A stretch of DNA of 64,000 nucleotides, taken from the NCBI GenBank assembly GCA_028684915.1, contig JAQUEZ010000011.1, positions 1 to 64,000 on the forward strand, given 5' to 3'. Both the position numbers and the translations under genes were made by a program. Under the pieces are notes generated by a model that ran no database searches, was not told where the DNA came from, and was given only the letters and a program-made list of their open reading frames with translations. Positions 37,589 to 46,877 of the stretch are shown here, one piece after another; within the stretch, counting starts at the first letter, position 1, and every line of letters starts with the position of its first letter. This DNA comes from Desulfobulbus sp. (GTDB lineage: Bacteria; Desulfobacterota; Desulfobulbia; Desulfobulbales; Desulfobulbaceae).

Positions 37589-38323
37589 TTAGCGGCAAGT
37601 GAGCGGCGGCATCAGCGCACAGCTCAGGTACTGGACAATGGAGACAGCGGCAAGGGCGGCAGTTTCGCCACGAAGGATTCGCGGCCCTAGACTAAAGGGA
37701 GAAAAGTCCCGCTCCTGAAGCACTGCGATTTCGTCGGCGTGGAGCCCTCCCTCGGGGCCGAGCAGGAGACAAATGGGACCGGGCGCATGGATAAAGTCTG
37801 TGGGTAGAGGCGCACTCTGTTCCTCTTCCCAAGCAACCAGATGGTGGGCATGCATGGAATAATCGGCCTCTTCGACCAGGGTCACAGGCGCAATTTCCAT
37901 CGGAGTAGCACGGTGACATTGCTTGCAGGCCTCGATCATAATCCGTTGCCACCGTTCCACCGGGTTGCGATCCCCCCGGTTCTCACAATAGCGGGATACT
38001 AAAGGAAGAAAGGTCTGCACGCCAAGCTCGGTGGCCTTTTGCACCAACAGGTCCATCTTTTTGCCCTTGAGCAAACACTGGGCGAGGGTGAGCGGCGATA
38101 GGGTTTGCTGCTCTTCTCGGCGGGTGTCGACAATATCGGCAAGCACCTGGTGTTTATCGGCGGCCTTGAGCACGGCAGTGTGCACCAGGCCTTGACCGTC
38201 AAAAAATTCAACCGTCTGGCCGGGCTTCAGCCGCAGGACCATAGCCATGTGTCGAGCCTCCTGACCGCTGATTTCGATTCTATCGGCCTGAAGGGCGTGG
38301 GGGGGGAGATAAAAGCGTCGCAT
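37589..38323 (-). CDS. rsmE: 16S rRNA m3U1498 methyltransferase RsmE
   Basis: RsmE methylates U1498 of 16S rRNA in assembled 30S subunits, as a SPOUT-fold enzyme. The 244 residues have an N-terminal PUA-like domain (MRRFYLPPHALQADRIEISG) and a C-terminal knot with LLLGPEGGLHADE and LGPRILRGETAALAAVS, typical of RsmE. It is the first gene of the rsmE-dtd-protease group. The 184 bp between it and folA (38324-38507) contain no gene. Confidence 0.96.
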   Translation of the reverse strand: MRRFYLPPHALQADRIEISGQEARHMAMVLRLKPGQTVEFFDGQGLVHTAVLKAADKHQVLADIVDTRREEQQTLSPLTLAQCLLKGKKMDLLVQKATELGVQTFLPLVSRYCENRGDRNPVERWQRIMIEACKQCHRATPMEIAPVTLVEEADYSMHAHHLVAWEEEQSAPLPTDFIHAPGPICLLLGPEGGLHADEIAVLQERDFSPFSLGPRILRGETAALAAVSIVQYLSCALMPPLTCR

Positions 38324-38507
38324 GGATGTTTTCTATCATAAAAAGGGTAAGCTTGCCTACATTGTCGTTCGCGAAAAAACCAAGGGAACGAGGTCCTCTG
38401 CCGCTAAGCCTTCTGGCTCGCAAACTAGGATAGATTGTTTACGCCGCCATCAACCTTGGTTTCCTGATGACTGTTTGAGGGCGATCTCCCGGCCATTGCA
38501 TTCTGCG

Positions 38508-39002
38508 CTAAGTAAGGATTTGCTTTTCGGTTCGCCGATAGGTGGCGATGGTCACCGAAATTTTTGCCGGCAGTGTGCGACTGCTGACAAGGGCAAAGGG
38601 CTGGTCGGAGAAATCAGGGAAATAGGCATCACCGGTACATTCCAGGCCGATCCAGCTGATGATCAGGGTCTCTGCAAGAAGGAGGGCTGCCCGGTAGAGT
38701 CGAGTGCCGCCGATAACAAAAACCCGCTCGGCTCCCGAGCAGAGCCTCAGGGCCGCCTCGAGAGAATCCACTTTATAGCAATCGGGATGGGGGATAAATG
38801 TGGATGTGTTACTCACCACGATGCACCTCCGTCCAGGCAGGGGTGAGCCGATCGACGTGTAGGTCAAGCGCCCCATAATGACGGGATGGCCCATGGTGGT
38901 GGTTTTAAAATGGTCCATCTCTTCCGGTATGTGCCAGGGAATGGTATTATGGCGGCCAATAACCCGATTGACGGCAACCGCCGCAATGATGATCAGTTCC
39001 AC
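38508..39002 (-). CDS. folA: Dihydrofolate reductase
   Basis: FolA reduces dihydrofolate with NADPH for one-carbon metabolism. From the GTG at 39002 (GAGGGG upstream) the protein has 164 residues: IIIAAVAVNRVIGRHNTIPWHIPEEMDHFK covers the catalytic region, and GHPVIMGRLTYTSIG and VFVIGGTRLYRAAL are conserved. The first residue set fits normal DHFR length, unlike the longer upstream frame. No thyA is adjacent. Confidence 0.93.
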   Translation of the reverse strand: MELIIIAAVAVNRVIGRHNTIPWHIPEEMDHFKTTTMGHPVIMGRLTYTSIGSPLPGRRCIVVSNTSTFIPHPDCYKVDSLEAALRLCSGAERVFVIGGTRLYRAALLLAETLIISWIGLECTGDAYFPDFSDQPFALVSSRTLPAKISVTIATYRRTEKQILT

Positions 39003-39134
39003 GCTGGTCCCCTCGTGTTGGAAAGATGTATCCGTGACGGCAGAATAGAGAGACGGGGGTAAGGACGACAGCTGCGAAGGTACGCCTTTTCGGCGCCCCC
39101 GGCAAGTGTGCACACCATGTGCAGGGAGAAAGCG

Positions 39135-40091
39135 ATGCGAATTTTGATTTATGGGGCCGGTGCCCTAGGACAGGCCATTGGCTGCATGCTGGCCGCGGAT
39201 GATCACCAGGTCGACCTTGTCCTCCGTCCCCGTTTTGTCGATGTCCTCAAGTCCAGTGGCCTGGAGGTGAGCGGCATCTTCGGCGACTATCGGGTCAGCG
39301 GCGAGCGACTCGAGCTGTTGACGAGTCTCAAGGGCCGTAACGGCGGCGGCTACGACATGATCCTCCTGACCACCAAGACCTATGACACGGACAAGGCAGT
39401 TGCCGACATCGTTGGCATGTCTCAATGCTACTGTCCGGTGGTGTCGCTGCAGAACGGATGCGGCAATCTGGAGAAACTCGAAGAGCGTCTGGGCCGTGAG
39501 CGGAGCCTGGCAGGCCGGGTGATCACCGGCTTTGAAATCGAGCAGCCCGGACGAATCAACATCACGGTTTCCGCCGACGCGGTTCATATCGGTGGCTGTG
39601 TCTGTGGCGTTGTACCCACGGCAGCTAGGCGACTGGCCGAGGCCCTGGATAACGCCGGCCTGCCGAGTGTCGCCGTGGACGATATCTACCAGTCGCTCTA
39701 TGCCAAGTTGCTCTACAACTGCGCGCTCAACCCTTTGGGGGCCATCCTTGGTGTTCATTACGGGGCCCTGGGTGAAAGCAGCGAAACAAAAAAGATCATG
39801 GATCAGGTGATCGAGGAGACCTTTGCCGTCATCGACGCCATGGGCGGGAGCACGCCCTGGCCCAATGCAGCCGCCTACCGCCGGGTCTTCTACAGCGCCC
39901 TGGTCCCAGCCACCTTTAACCACCGGTCCTCCATGCTCCAGGATCTGGAAAACAACAAGCCAACCGAGGTCGAGGCCATGGTCGGCTATGTAGCGGCCCA
40001 GGGAAAAAAATACGGTGTTTCCACCCCGGCCAGTGATTTTCTTGCCGCTCTGGTACGCTTTAAACAGCAGCAAGGCGTGGCCGACGCCTAA
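39135..40091 (+). CDS. panE: 2-dehydropantoate 2-reductase
   Basis: PanE reduces ketopantoate to pantoate in coenzyme A synthesis using NADPH. The protein has 318 residues, begins MRILIYGAGALGQAIGCML (dinucleotide-binding GxGxxG), and has the family features VSLQNGCGN, KLLYNCALNPLGAI with the catalytic Lys, and a C-terminal helix with NNKPTEVEAM. AGGGAGA precedes the ATG at 39135. It is divergent from folA and overlaps the convergent next gene by four bases. Confidence 0.92.
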   Translation: MRILIYGAGALGQAIGCMLAADDHQVDLVLRPRFVDVLKSSGLEVSGIFGDYRVSGERLELLTSLKGRNGGGYDMILLTTKTYDTDKAVADIVGMSQCYCPVVSLQNGCGNLEKLEERLGRERSLAGRVITGFEIEQPGRINITVSADAVHIGGCVCGVVPTAARRLAEALDNAGLPSVAVDDIYQSLYAKLLYNCALNPLGAILGVHYGALGESSETKKIMDQVIEETFAVIDAMGGSTPWPNAAAYRRVFYSALVPATFNHRSSMLQDLENNKPTEVEAMVGYVAAQGKKYGVSTPASDFLAALVRFKQQQGVADA

Positions 40092-40813
40092 ACAGATTTT
40101 TCCCCGGTCACAGGCGATGCCCCATGGTCCAGCCGACTGAGCAGGGTTTCAAGCAGGTGGTTGATCGTGGCAAACAGGGCCGGATTAGCGGCCCTGATCT
40201 GCGCCTCACTCTGTATATAGGGCCTCTCAACCAACTCATCACTGCAATGGGCAAGAATCTCGGCCACCGTATCCGGGGTCGATTCCAGATGAAACTGGAG
40301 CCCGAGGATCCGATTCTCGTAGACAAAGGCCTGGCTGTTGCAACCTTCGCTTCGGGCCAGATGCACAGCCCCCTGCGGCACATCGAAGGTGTCTCCATGC
40401 CAATGAAAGACCAGAGGGGCTGCGGGCAATCCCTTGCAAAGGCTGCTTTGTTGCCCGTCTTCCGTCACCTGGATCGGCAACCAGCCGATCTCCTTATGCT
40501 TGCCACTGTACACCTTGGATCCAAGGGCATCAGCCAGGAGCTGCGCTCCAAGGCAAATCCCCACCGCTGATTTTCCCACCGCTATCGCCTGACGAATAAA
40601 CCTCCGTTCCTTGGCCAACCAGGGATAGCGGTCATCCTCATAGATATTCATCGGCCCGCCCATGATCACCAAGCGGTCGAAATCGGCCGGATCGGGTAAC
40701 GATTCTCCGGCATACAAGCGGGTCATGGTGAGGGAGTGGCCCTGATCGGCAATCCATTTTGCAATATGGCCAAGCCCCTCAAAGGCAACATGCTGCAAAC
40801 CATGTATTCGCAC
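40088..40813 (-). CDS. Class I glutamine amidotransferase-like protein
   Basis: The 241-residue stand-alone GATase-fold protein has the nucleophile Cys in GICLGAQLLADALGS and a His-Glu pair in LQFHLESTPD, like GMP synthase-type amidotransferase domains. No partner synthetase is adjacent, so it may be a free hydrolase; related proteins act on gamma-glutamyl compounds. The start at 40813 lies close to the divergent kinase gene. Confidence 0.88.
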   Translation of the reverse strand: MRIHGLQHVAFEGLGHIAKWIADQGHSLTMTRLYAGESLPDPADFDRLVIMGGPMNIYEDDRYPWLAKERRFIRQAIAVGKSAVGICLGAQLLADALGSKVYSGKHKEIGWLPIQVTEDGQQSSLCKGLPAAPLVFHWHGDTFDVPQGAVHLARSEGCNSQAFVYENRILGLQFHLESTPDTVAEILAHCSDELVERPYIQSEAQIRAANPALFATINHLLETLLSRLDHGASPVTGEKSV

Positions 40814-40935
40814 GCCTCTTCCTCCTCTGTTCTCATATTCTGTATTGTTCTCACCCCGAACGCATACAATGCGCGTCTAATCGTTGCTTACCGATACACA
40901 CTGTAGGGAAGCAAGGTGGTGAGTGCAATTGTAAA

Positions 40936-43900
40936 ATGCAGCCGAGCAGGCATCTTGACTTTGCCGCTGACACTGCTATGCTGAAGCATATCTTCCAAGA
41001 TTTTCAAGGGATTTTCATCATAGCTCCAGACGGGCCGTTCCCTTTTTCGGAGGTACATTTGACACAGAAGCCTTTGTCCTTCTTCTTGCCGCGCTCACGA
41101 ACATCCTGGGCCATGGCCGGATTCATTATGTTCGTCGGCAGCCTGATCAGTTATCAAATTGCCCTCATTGATGTCCAACAGCGACACCTCGAACAACAGG
41201 GCCAGGCCATCAATGAATTGGCACCCATGCGAGCCCGGCTCGAAGGTGCGGTGCTCAATCTGTTTAGCGCCACTTCCGGGATTGCCGGAGTCATTGCCCA
41301 TAAGGGTGATATCAGCCAGGATCTTTTTAACGCCCTCAGTAGACAGGCGGTCGATAACCACTCCTACATTCACAACATCGGTATTGCTCCCAACGATGTT
41401 GTCAGCCAGCTCTATCCCTTAGACGACAATAAACAGGCTATAGGCCTGCACTACTACACCGACACGCCCCTCCAGTACAACGACGTGCAAAAAGCGCGGC
41501 TCACCGGCGAGCCTATTTTCTCCGGCCCTCACCAACTGGTCCAAGGCGGACAGGGGCTAATTGCCCGGGTTCCTGTCTTCACCAAGACGGAAGTTTCTGC
41601 GGCGTCCCCTCGTTACTGGGGTGTTGTTTCTGTCGTAACCAATATGCACATCTTGCTGGAGGCGGCTGCGGTTCACTCAACCAATGATTTTATCATTGGC
41701 CTGAGAAAGATGGATACGCAGGAACCTGGCTCAAGCACCATCCTTTTGGGTCAAGCGGAACTGTTCTCCAACCAAAATCCTGTATGTATGCCGGTGAAAC
41801 TACCCGGTGTTCGTTGGCAGCTCTGCGCGGCCCCAAAAGCCGGTTGGCCGGTCATCACCGCAACGAACTCCATGCGACTCTACATTGGCCTGCTGTACAC
41901 GGCCTCTCTTGCCCTTTTTGTGGGTTGGCTGGCGGAACGGCCCCAAAATATCCACCGGCATAATCTTGATTTACAACATGAAATCAATGAACGAATCCAA
42001 ACCGAGGAAAGCCTCCGCTTTTCCGAGCAAAAATATGCCTCCATTTTTCAATTGATGCCAGACATGGCTGGCATTACCCGCCTTGAAGACGGGTGCTTTC
42101 TCGAGATCAATGTCGGTTTCTCCCGGGTCTCAGGCTGGAGCGCCGAGGAAGTCATCGGCCACACCTCCATTGACCTGGGACTTTGGACCATTGATGAACG
42201 TATGCAGGCTGTTGGCCTTTTACAGGCCCATGGCTATCTGGAGAATTTCCCCTTTCTGCTCAAATTGAAATCTGGGGAACTCCATCATGCCCTGATGTCC
42301 CTCACCCCTATTCAGGTCAACGGCGTGGAGTGTCTCTACTTCATGGCCCGTGATATCAACGCCCTCAAACTCGTCCAGATCCATCTGGAGCAAGAACGAT
42401 CTCATTTACGCAACCTGTTGCAAAGCGTACCGGCAATGATCTGGATGAAAGATCCGCAGGGAATCTATCTCAGCTGCAACAGCCGATTCGAACGGTTTAT
42501 TGGCCAGAAGGAGGCCAGCATTATCGGCCAGACCGACTTTGATTTCTTTGAGCAAAATGAGGCGGAGTGGTTCCACTCCTACGACCAAAAGGCCATCACT
42601 AAGAAGACCGCGAGCATCAACGAGGAATGGATCACCTACGCTGACGACGGACACCGGGAGTTAGTCGAGACCATAAAAACCCCGGTGTACGATCCTGGCG
42701 GAACATTGCTCGGTGTCCTGGGTATCGCCTGGGATATTACCGAGAAAAAACGAATCGAAGAAGAACTGCTCAGGGAAAGGACCCGGTTCATCAACCTGGT
42801 GGATTCGGTGGATGGCATTGTCTGGGAGACCGATGCCTGCACACTCACCTTCACCTACGTCAGCCGTGAGGCCCAGCGCCTACTCGGCTATCCGATTGAC
42901 CAATGGTACGGAGACAGCTTCTGGTCGGAGCACCTCCATCCGGAGGATAGGGACCGGGTATACAAGATGACCGAGGAGGCGACAGCTAGGGGAGAAGATC
43001 ACGAGCTCAGTTATCGGTTCCTGGCAGCGGATGGGCGAATCGTCTGGATTCAGGACCGCATCAACGTGGTCATGGTGAACGAGCAGCCACGCTGGCGGCG
43101 CGGCATCATGGTGGATACAACTCAGGAAAAGGAAGCTGAACATCGTCGTCTCAGCCTGGAAAATCAACTCTTGCAAGCGCAGAAAATTGAGGCCATCGGC
43201 CGCCTTGCCGGTGGTGTTGCCCATGATTTCAACAACCAGCTCTCGGTCATCCTCGGTTATGCCGATCTGATGCAACAAAGTCATGTTACCGAGGAGAAAC
43301 GGCGTGGCTACACCAACCAAATAATCCGAGCCGCCAGCCAATCACGGGATATCACCCGCCAGTTGCTAGCCTTCTCCCGTCAGGAGGTCAATTCACCCCA
43401 GGTGCTTGACCTCAACCTTCTGGTCAAGGGGATCAAAAAAGGGATAGGACGCTTGATCCGTGAAGATATCCGCGTCGAGGTTCGCTCCTGTAAGGATCTA
43501 TGGACCGTCTTCATGGATTCGACTCAGATGGATCAGATCCTGATGAATTTGATCGTCAACGCCCGTGATGCCATTGTCGGCCATGGTGTGATTTCCCTTG
43601 AAACGAGCAACGTCACCCTGGATGCCTCCTTTACTAACCTGTATCCGGAGTTCACTCCCGGTGAGTATGTCCTACTCTGTGTCCAGGATACGGGCAGCGG
43701 CATGAGCCGGGATACCATACTCCACATCTTCGAACCTTTTTACACCACCAAAGAAACCGGCAAAGGCACAGGCCTTGGTCTGGCAACGGTCTATGGCATC
43801 GTCACCCAGAACAACGGGCATGTCCTGGTTGAAAGCGAACTCGGCGCAGGAACCACATTCAAGGTCTTCCTTCCCCGGAGCCATGCGCAATTCAGTGAAG

Positions 43901-44316
43901 AAGCCATCCAACCAACAAGGTCGATATTGCCCCAACACTCAGGAACCATTCTTTTGGTCGAAGATGAGGAAACAGTGCGGCAAATGGCACAGGATATTCT
44001 CACCGCCAGTGGATACACGGTGTTGGTGGCGGCTGGACCGTCCGAGGCTCTAGATATCTGCCACAAAACGCAACAGCCTATCGATCTCCTCCTCAGTGAT
44101 ATAATCATGCCTGAGATGAATGGCCGAGAACTCTGCGAGCAGATCCGCAAGCTCCGACCGGACATAAAAACCGTGTTCATGTCCGGCTATGCGGGAGATA
44201 TTCTTCAGGAAGAAAACGACGCTCAGGTACCGCTGATTAAAAAGCCCTTCACCCTCCACTCCCTCCTCAAAACCTTAGAGGACCAGTTCCAAAATCTTCC
44301 CTCCAACAATACCTGA
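40936..44316 (+). CDS. CHASE-PAS-PAS-PAS hybrid histidine kinase
   Basis: This large membrane sensor kinase has about 1126 residues. After a short N-terminal part, a membrane helix near residue 55 leads into a periplasmic CHASE domain (with LEGAVLNLFSATSGIAGV and the conserved PNDVVSQLYPLDDN) and a second helix (LLYTASLALFVGWLA). Three PAS domains follow. The transmitter has phospho-His H763 in GGVAHDFNNQ and an ATP-binding part with NLIVNARDAI and GKGTGLGLATVYG. A C-terminal receiver has D1055 in LLLSDIIMPEMNG. The start among ATG 40936, 40978 or earlier codons is uncertain. No response regulator is adjacent. Confidence 0.93.
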   Translation: MQPSRHLDFAADTAMLKHIFQDFQGIFIIAPDGPFPFSEVHLTQKPLSFFLPRSRTSWAMAGFIMFVGSLISYQIALIDVQQRHLEQQGQAINELAPMRARLEGAVLNLFSATSGIAGVIAHKGDISQDLFNALSRQAVDNHSYIHNIGIAPNDVVSQLYPLDDNKQAIGLHYYTDTPLQYNDVQKARLTGEPIFSGPHQLVQGGQGLIARVPVFTKTEVSAASPRYWGVVSVVTNMHILLEAAAVHSTNDFIIGLRKMDTQEPGSSTILLGQAELFSNQNPVCMPVKLPGVRWQLCAAPKAGWPVITATNSMRLYIGLLYTASLALFVGWLAERPQNIHRHNLDLQHEINERIQTEESLRFSEQKYASIFQLMPDMAGITRLEDGCFLEINVGFSRVSGWSAEEVIGHTSIDLGLWTIDERMQAVGLLQAHGYLENFPFLLKLKSGELHHALMSLTPIQVNGVECLYFMARDINALKLVQIHLEQERSHLRNLLQSVPAMIWMKDPQGIYLSCNSRFERFIGQKEASIIGQTDFDFFEQNEAEWFHSYDQKAITKKTASINEEWITYADDGHRELVETIKTPVYDPGGTLLGVLGIAWDITEKKRIEEELLRERTRFINLVDSVDGIVWETDACTLTFTYVSREAQRLLGYPIDQWYGDSFWSEHLHPEDRDRVYKMTEEATARGEDHELSYRFLAADGRIVWIQDRINVVMVNEQPRWRRGIMVDTTQEKEAEHRRLSLENQLLQAQKIEAIGRLAGGVAHDFNNQLSVILGYADLMQQSHVTEEKRRGYTNQIIRAASQSRDITRQLLAFSRQEVNSPQVLDLNLLVKGIKKGIGRLIREDIRVEVRSCKDLWTVFMDSTQMDQILMNLIVNARDAIVGHGVISLETSNVTLDASFTNLYPEFTPGEYVLLCVQDTGSGMSRDTILHIFEPFYTTKETGKGTGLGLATVYGIVTQNNGHVLVESELGAGTTFKVFLPRSHAQFSEEAIQPTRSILPQHSGTILLVEDEETVRQMAQDILTASGYTVLVAAGPSEALDICHKTQQPIDLLLSDIIMPEMNGRELCEQIRKLRPDIKTVFMSGYAGDILQEENDAQVPLIKKPFTLHSLLKTLEDQFQNLPSNNT

Positions 44317-44332
44317 GTCAGCTGCTCCGCAT

Positions 44333-44374
44333 AAAAAAAAATGCCGGCACGAAATCTCCGTGCTGGCATTTTTT
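44333..44374. terminator. Bidirectional terminator between kinase and degP
   Basis: ATGCCGGCACG pairs with CGTGCTGGCAT (one mismatch), flanked by A-run on the left and T-run on the right. The genes on both sides converge here, so it can serve both. Confidence 0.92.
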
Positions 44375-44397
44375 CCATTTGATGGGGTGGATAGTGC

Positions 44398-45870
44398 TTA
44401 TTCGCTACGCAAAACCACGTATTGGCTATGGTCACCGGAACGTACCCGGAGCAGCACCTGCTTGCTACTGTCACTCTTTTTTATGGCCTGGCGCAACTCT
44501 TTAAGGTCATGGACACGAATCCGGTTCACCTCTTCGATCAGCATACCGGACTGGAGTCCGAGCTGGGCGACCGGACTGTCGGCCGCGATATCGGCGATCA
44601 GTACGCCCTGATCCTTCTTGTAACCGAACTGATCGGCCAGTTCCTGGGTCAGATCCTGCATCGAGAGGCCAAAGGCATCCAGATCGGCACCGTTGCCCGA
44701 CTTTTTGGCGAGAGCCGATATATCAGCGGGCTGTTCACCCACAGTGACCACCAACTCCTTTTCCTTGCCGTCACGAAGAATCTGCAGTTTCAGATCGGTG
44801 TTGGGCGGGGTCATGGCAATCTTGTTGCGCAGGTCACCCACATCCGACACCTTTTCACCGTTAATCGCGATGACGATATCGCCCTGGAGCAGACCGCTCT
44901 TTTTAGCCGGTGAACCATCGCTGACCTCGGAAACAAGGGCACCGCCGACCTCACCACCAAAGGATTTGGCCAGATCCTCATTCACATCCTGAATCATCAC
45001 CCCAAGCCAACCGCGGGCAACCTTGCCACCTTTACGCAGTTGCTGCTCGATGTTCTTAGCCATGTTGATCGGGATGGCAAAACCAATCCCCATGTATCCA
45101 CCGCTGCGGGAGAAGATCGCAGTGTTCATGCCCACGGCCTCGCCATGGATGTTGAGCAGCGGCCCGCCCGAGTTGCCAGGGTTGATCGCGGCATCGGTCT
45201 GAATAAAATTTTCATAGTCGGTGATGCCCATGCGGTTACGGCCTTTGGCACTGACCACGCCCACGGTAACGGTCTGGTTCAACTCAAAGGGGTTACCGAT
45301 GGCAATGACCCACTCGCCGACTTCCAGTGTATCGGAATTGCCCAGCGGCAACACCGGCAAATCCTTGGCCTCAATTTTGATCAACGCCACATCCGATTGG
45401 GGATCGGTACCGACAACCTTGGCCTCAAACTCGCGCTTATCAGCCAGGCGAACGGTAATCTTGTCGGCATCGGTCACCACATGGTTGTTGGTAAGGATGT
45501 ATCCGTCACTGCCAATGATAAAGCCGGAACCGGCGGCCTGCTGCTTAAAAGTCCGCTGCTCCTTCTTGGGATTTGTTCGAGGATGGCGAAACTGAGGCCC
45601 GAAAAACCGTTCGAAAAAGGGATCATTAAACAGGTCCAAAGAGTCCTGTCCTCCCCCTCGACCGGTTTTCTCTTTCTCCACCGCCACGTGCACAACTGCT
45701 GGACCGGCTTTCTTGACCACCGAGGCAAAAGCCTTGGCTGAGCGATCAAGAACGGCTATGTCGTCTTCACTTTGGGCGTGGGCTGGTTGATAGTTTCCCG
45801 CTAGCAAGCTCAGACAGAGCAGGCAGGAGGCAATCATAACTTTTTTGGAAGGTTTGGCATTGTTGTACAT
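44398..45870 (-). CDS. degP: Periplasmic serine protease, Do/HtrA family
   Basis: This envelope quality-control protease has 490 residues. It has a signal peptide (cleaved after AHAQ), the trypsin-like triad H in TNNHVVTDA, D in SDVALIKIE and S in NPGNSGGPL, and two PDZ domains (first with GWLGVMIQDVNEDL and second with GVLIADIAADSPVAQLGL). Degp/DegQ/MucD subtypes cannot be separated from sequence alone. Its single-gene layout and long upstream gap suggest its own stress promoter. Confidence 0.95.
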   Translation of the reverse strand: MYNNAKPSKKVMIASCLLCLSLLAGNYQPAHAQSEDDIAVLDRSAKAFASVVKKAGPAVVHVAVEKEKTGRGGGQDSLDLFNDPFFERFFGPQFRHPRTNPKKEQRTFKQQAAGSGFIIGSDGYILTNNHVVTDADKITVRLADKREFEAKVVGTDPQSDVALIKIEAKDLPVLPLGNSDTLEVGEWVIAIGNPFELNQTVTVGVVSAKGRNRMGITDYENFIQTDAAINPGNSGGPLLNIHGEAVGMNTAIFSRSGGYMGIGFAIPINMAKNIEQQLRKGGKVARGWLGVMIQDVNEDLAKSFGGEVGGALVSEVSDGSPAKKSGLLQGDIVIAINGEKVSDVGDLRNKIAMTPPNTDLKLQILRDGKEKELVVTVGEQPADISALAKKSGNGADLDAFGLSMQDLTQELADQFGYKKDQGVLIADIAADSPVAQLGLQSGMLIEEVNRIRVHDLKELRQAIKKSDSSKQVLLRVRSGDHSQYVVLRSE

Positions 45871-46393
45871 AGTCTGTGCTCCACAGAGTCATGGGAAATG
45901 GGGTGTCATCCACGGGATGACGTCTGATTTCGAACACAACAGGCAGTTTCAGGGGGGCTTGAATCTTGATATTTTCCGGTAAAAATCAAGGCATGCGAGC
46001 AATTTGACCGCCGGCATATGAGCAATATTCCGAGAATACAATGTGCGGCATAAAGCCAAGATTGGCAAAAAAAGCAAGTATTCAAGACGCCCTCTAGGCA
46101 ACCACAGACTATTATACCCCAGCCAAGGTTCGTCAAGAGGTGTACCGCAAGAGCGGCATGGCTGCAGATGCAGAGTGCGGGATATTTTTTACCTCCCCTA
46201 AATTTTTTTTAGCCTCTTTTTGTAGTATCCCCTCCAATGAAAAAATTGTTTTAAATAAAGGCTTTGATCTATTTAATGATAGTTAAGATTATCATTTACC
46301 CCACTTTCTCCCCTTATTGTAGACCCAATTTTTCTGCTTACTATTGCAAGCAAGAGGAACTATCAGAATAAAAACCATCCTGAGGAGGATGAT
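45871..46393. other. Intergenic region with a 22-bp palindrome
   Basis: No gene is supported in this 523-bp gap between degP and the small-protein genes. At 46275-46296, AATGATAG is followed by TTATCATT after six bases, an inverted repeat resembling a Fur-type or other metalloregulator operator but with a different spacing. It precedes the first small gene by about 100 bp. The part closest to degP (45871-46140) must contain its promoter. Confidence 0.4.
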
Positions 46394-46561
46394 ATGAGCG
46401 GATATGATTCACTTGCTTGGATTAAAGATAAAAACGGTAAAGAGTATGTCTGCCCTCTCAGCGTTCTCAAAGGCGACACCAGCGTTCGAGCAGAACTCAG
46501 TGAAGATGAACGGAAAGAGTGCATGGATGTAAATCAGATCATCGGCACTGAGCGTTGGTAA
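46394..46561 (+). CDS. Small conserved protein, copy 1 of a tandem pair
   Basis: A 55-residue protein starts MSGYDSLAWIKDKNGKEYVC and ends CMDVNQIIGTERW. TGAGGAGG lies before the ATG. It aligns along its whole length with the 66-residue protein encoded 54 bp downstream: W(I/V)(K/R)D--G(K/R)E-(Y/F)-C, a middle LS--ER--C, and a nearly identical VNQI(I/V)GTERW tail. Two cysteines are kept in both. The shared tail and good ribosome sites make it a real gene. Function is unknown; see the next entry. Confidence 0.8.
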   Translation: MSGYDSLAWIKDKNGKEYVCPLSVLKGDTSVRAELSEDERKECMDVNQIIGTERW

Positions 46562-46615
46562 CGGAGAAAGGAAGTATCCATTTAAATACGCAATATTATA
46601 TATAAGGAGAACATC

Positions 46616-46816
46616 ATGGAATTCAACGAAAGAGACAACAGCATTGGTAGCGTAGGCTATGAGTCGATGGTCTGGGTACGTGATGAAAAAGGCCGTGAAT
46701 TTAGCTGCACCCTGGACAGGAGCCGTGGAGGGGTAAACAGCATGAACGACCTCAGCGATCGCGAGCGAGCCAGCTGCATGAACGTCAATCAAATTGTCGG
46801 AACCGAACGCTGGTAA
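46616..46816 (+). CDS. Small conserved protein, copy 2 of a tandem pair
   Basis: This 66-residue paralogue of the preceding gene shares the WVRDEKGREFSC and LSDRERASCMNVNQIVGTERW patterns, with a Gly-rich insertion in between. AAGGAGAACATC is a strong ribosome site. There is no signal peptide or membrane segment. The cysteine spacing and conserved tail suggest a compact fold, perhaps metal binding; no function is known to me. A terminator follows at 46832. Confidence 0.85.
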   Translation: MEFNERDNSIGSVGYESMVWVRDEKGREFSCTLDRSRGGVNSMNDLSDRERASCMNVNQIVGTERW

Positions 46817-46831
46817 GTCATTTTTTCCGAC

Positions 46832-46862
46832 CCCGGTGGTGATTGCCACCGGGTTAATTTTT
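46832..46862 (+). terminator. Terminator after the small-protein pair
   Basis: CCCGGTGG and CCACCGGG form an 8-bp stem with a short loop, then a T-rich run. It lies 15 bp after the stop of the second small gene and 16 bp before the photolyase start, so the photolyase is likely transcribed by read-through or its own promoter. Confidence 0.85.
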
Positions 46863-46877
46863 TGCCCGCAGGGAGCC

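Noticed and set aside
46275..46296. Candidate Fur box
   Set aside because: The arms resemble GATAAT half sites, but the spacing differs from the Fur 7-1-7 arrangement, so I list it only as a palindrome.
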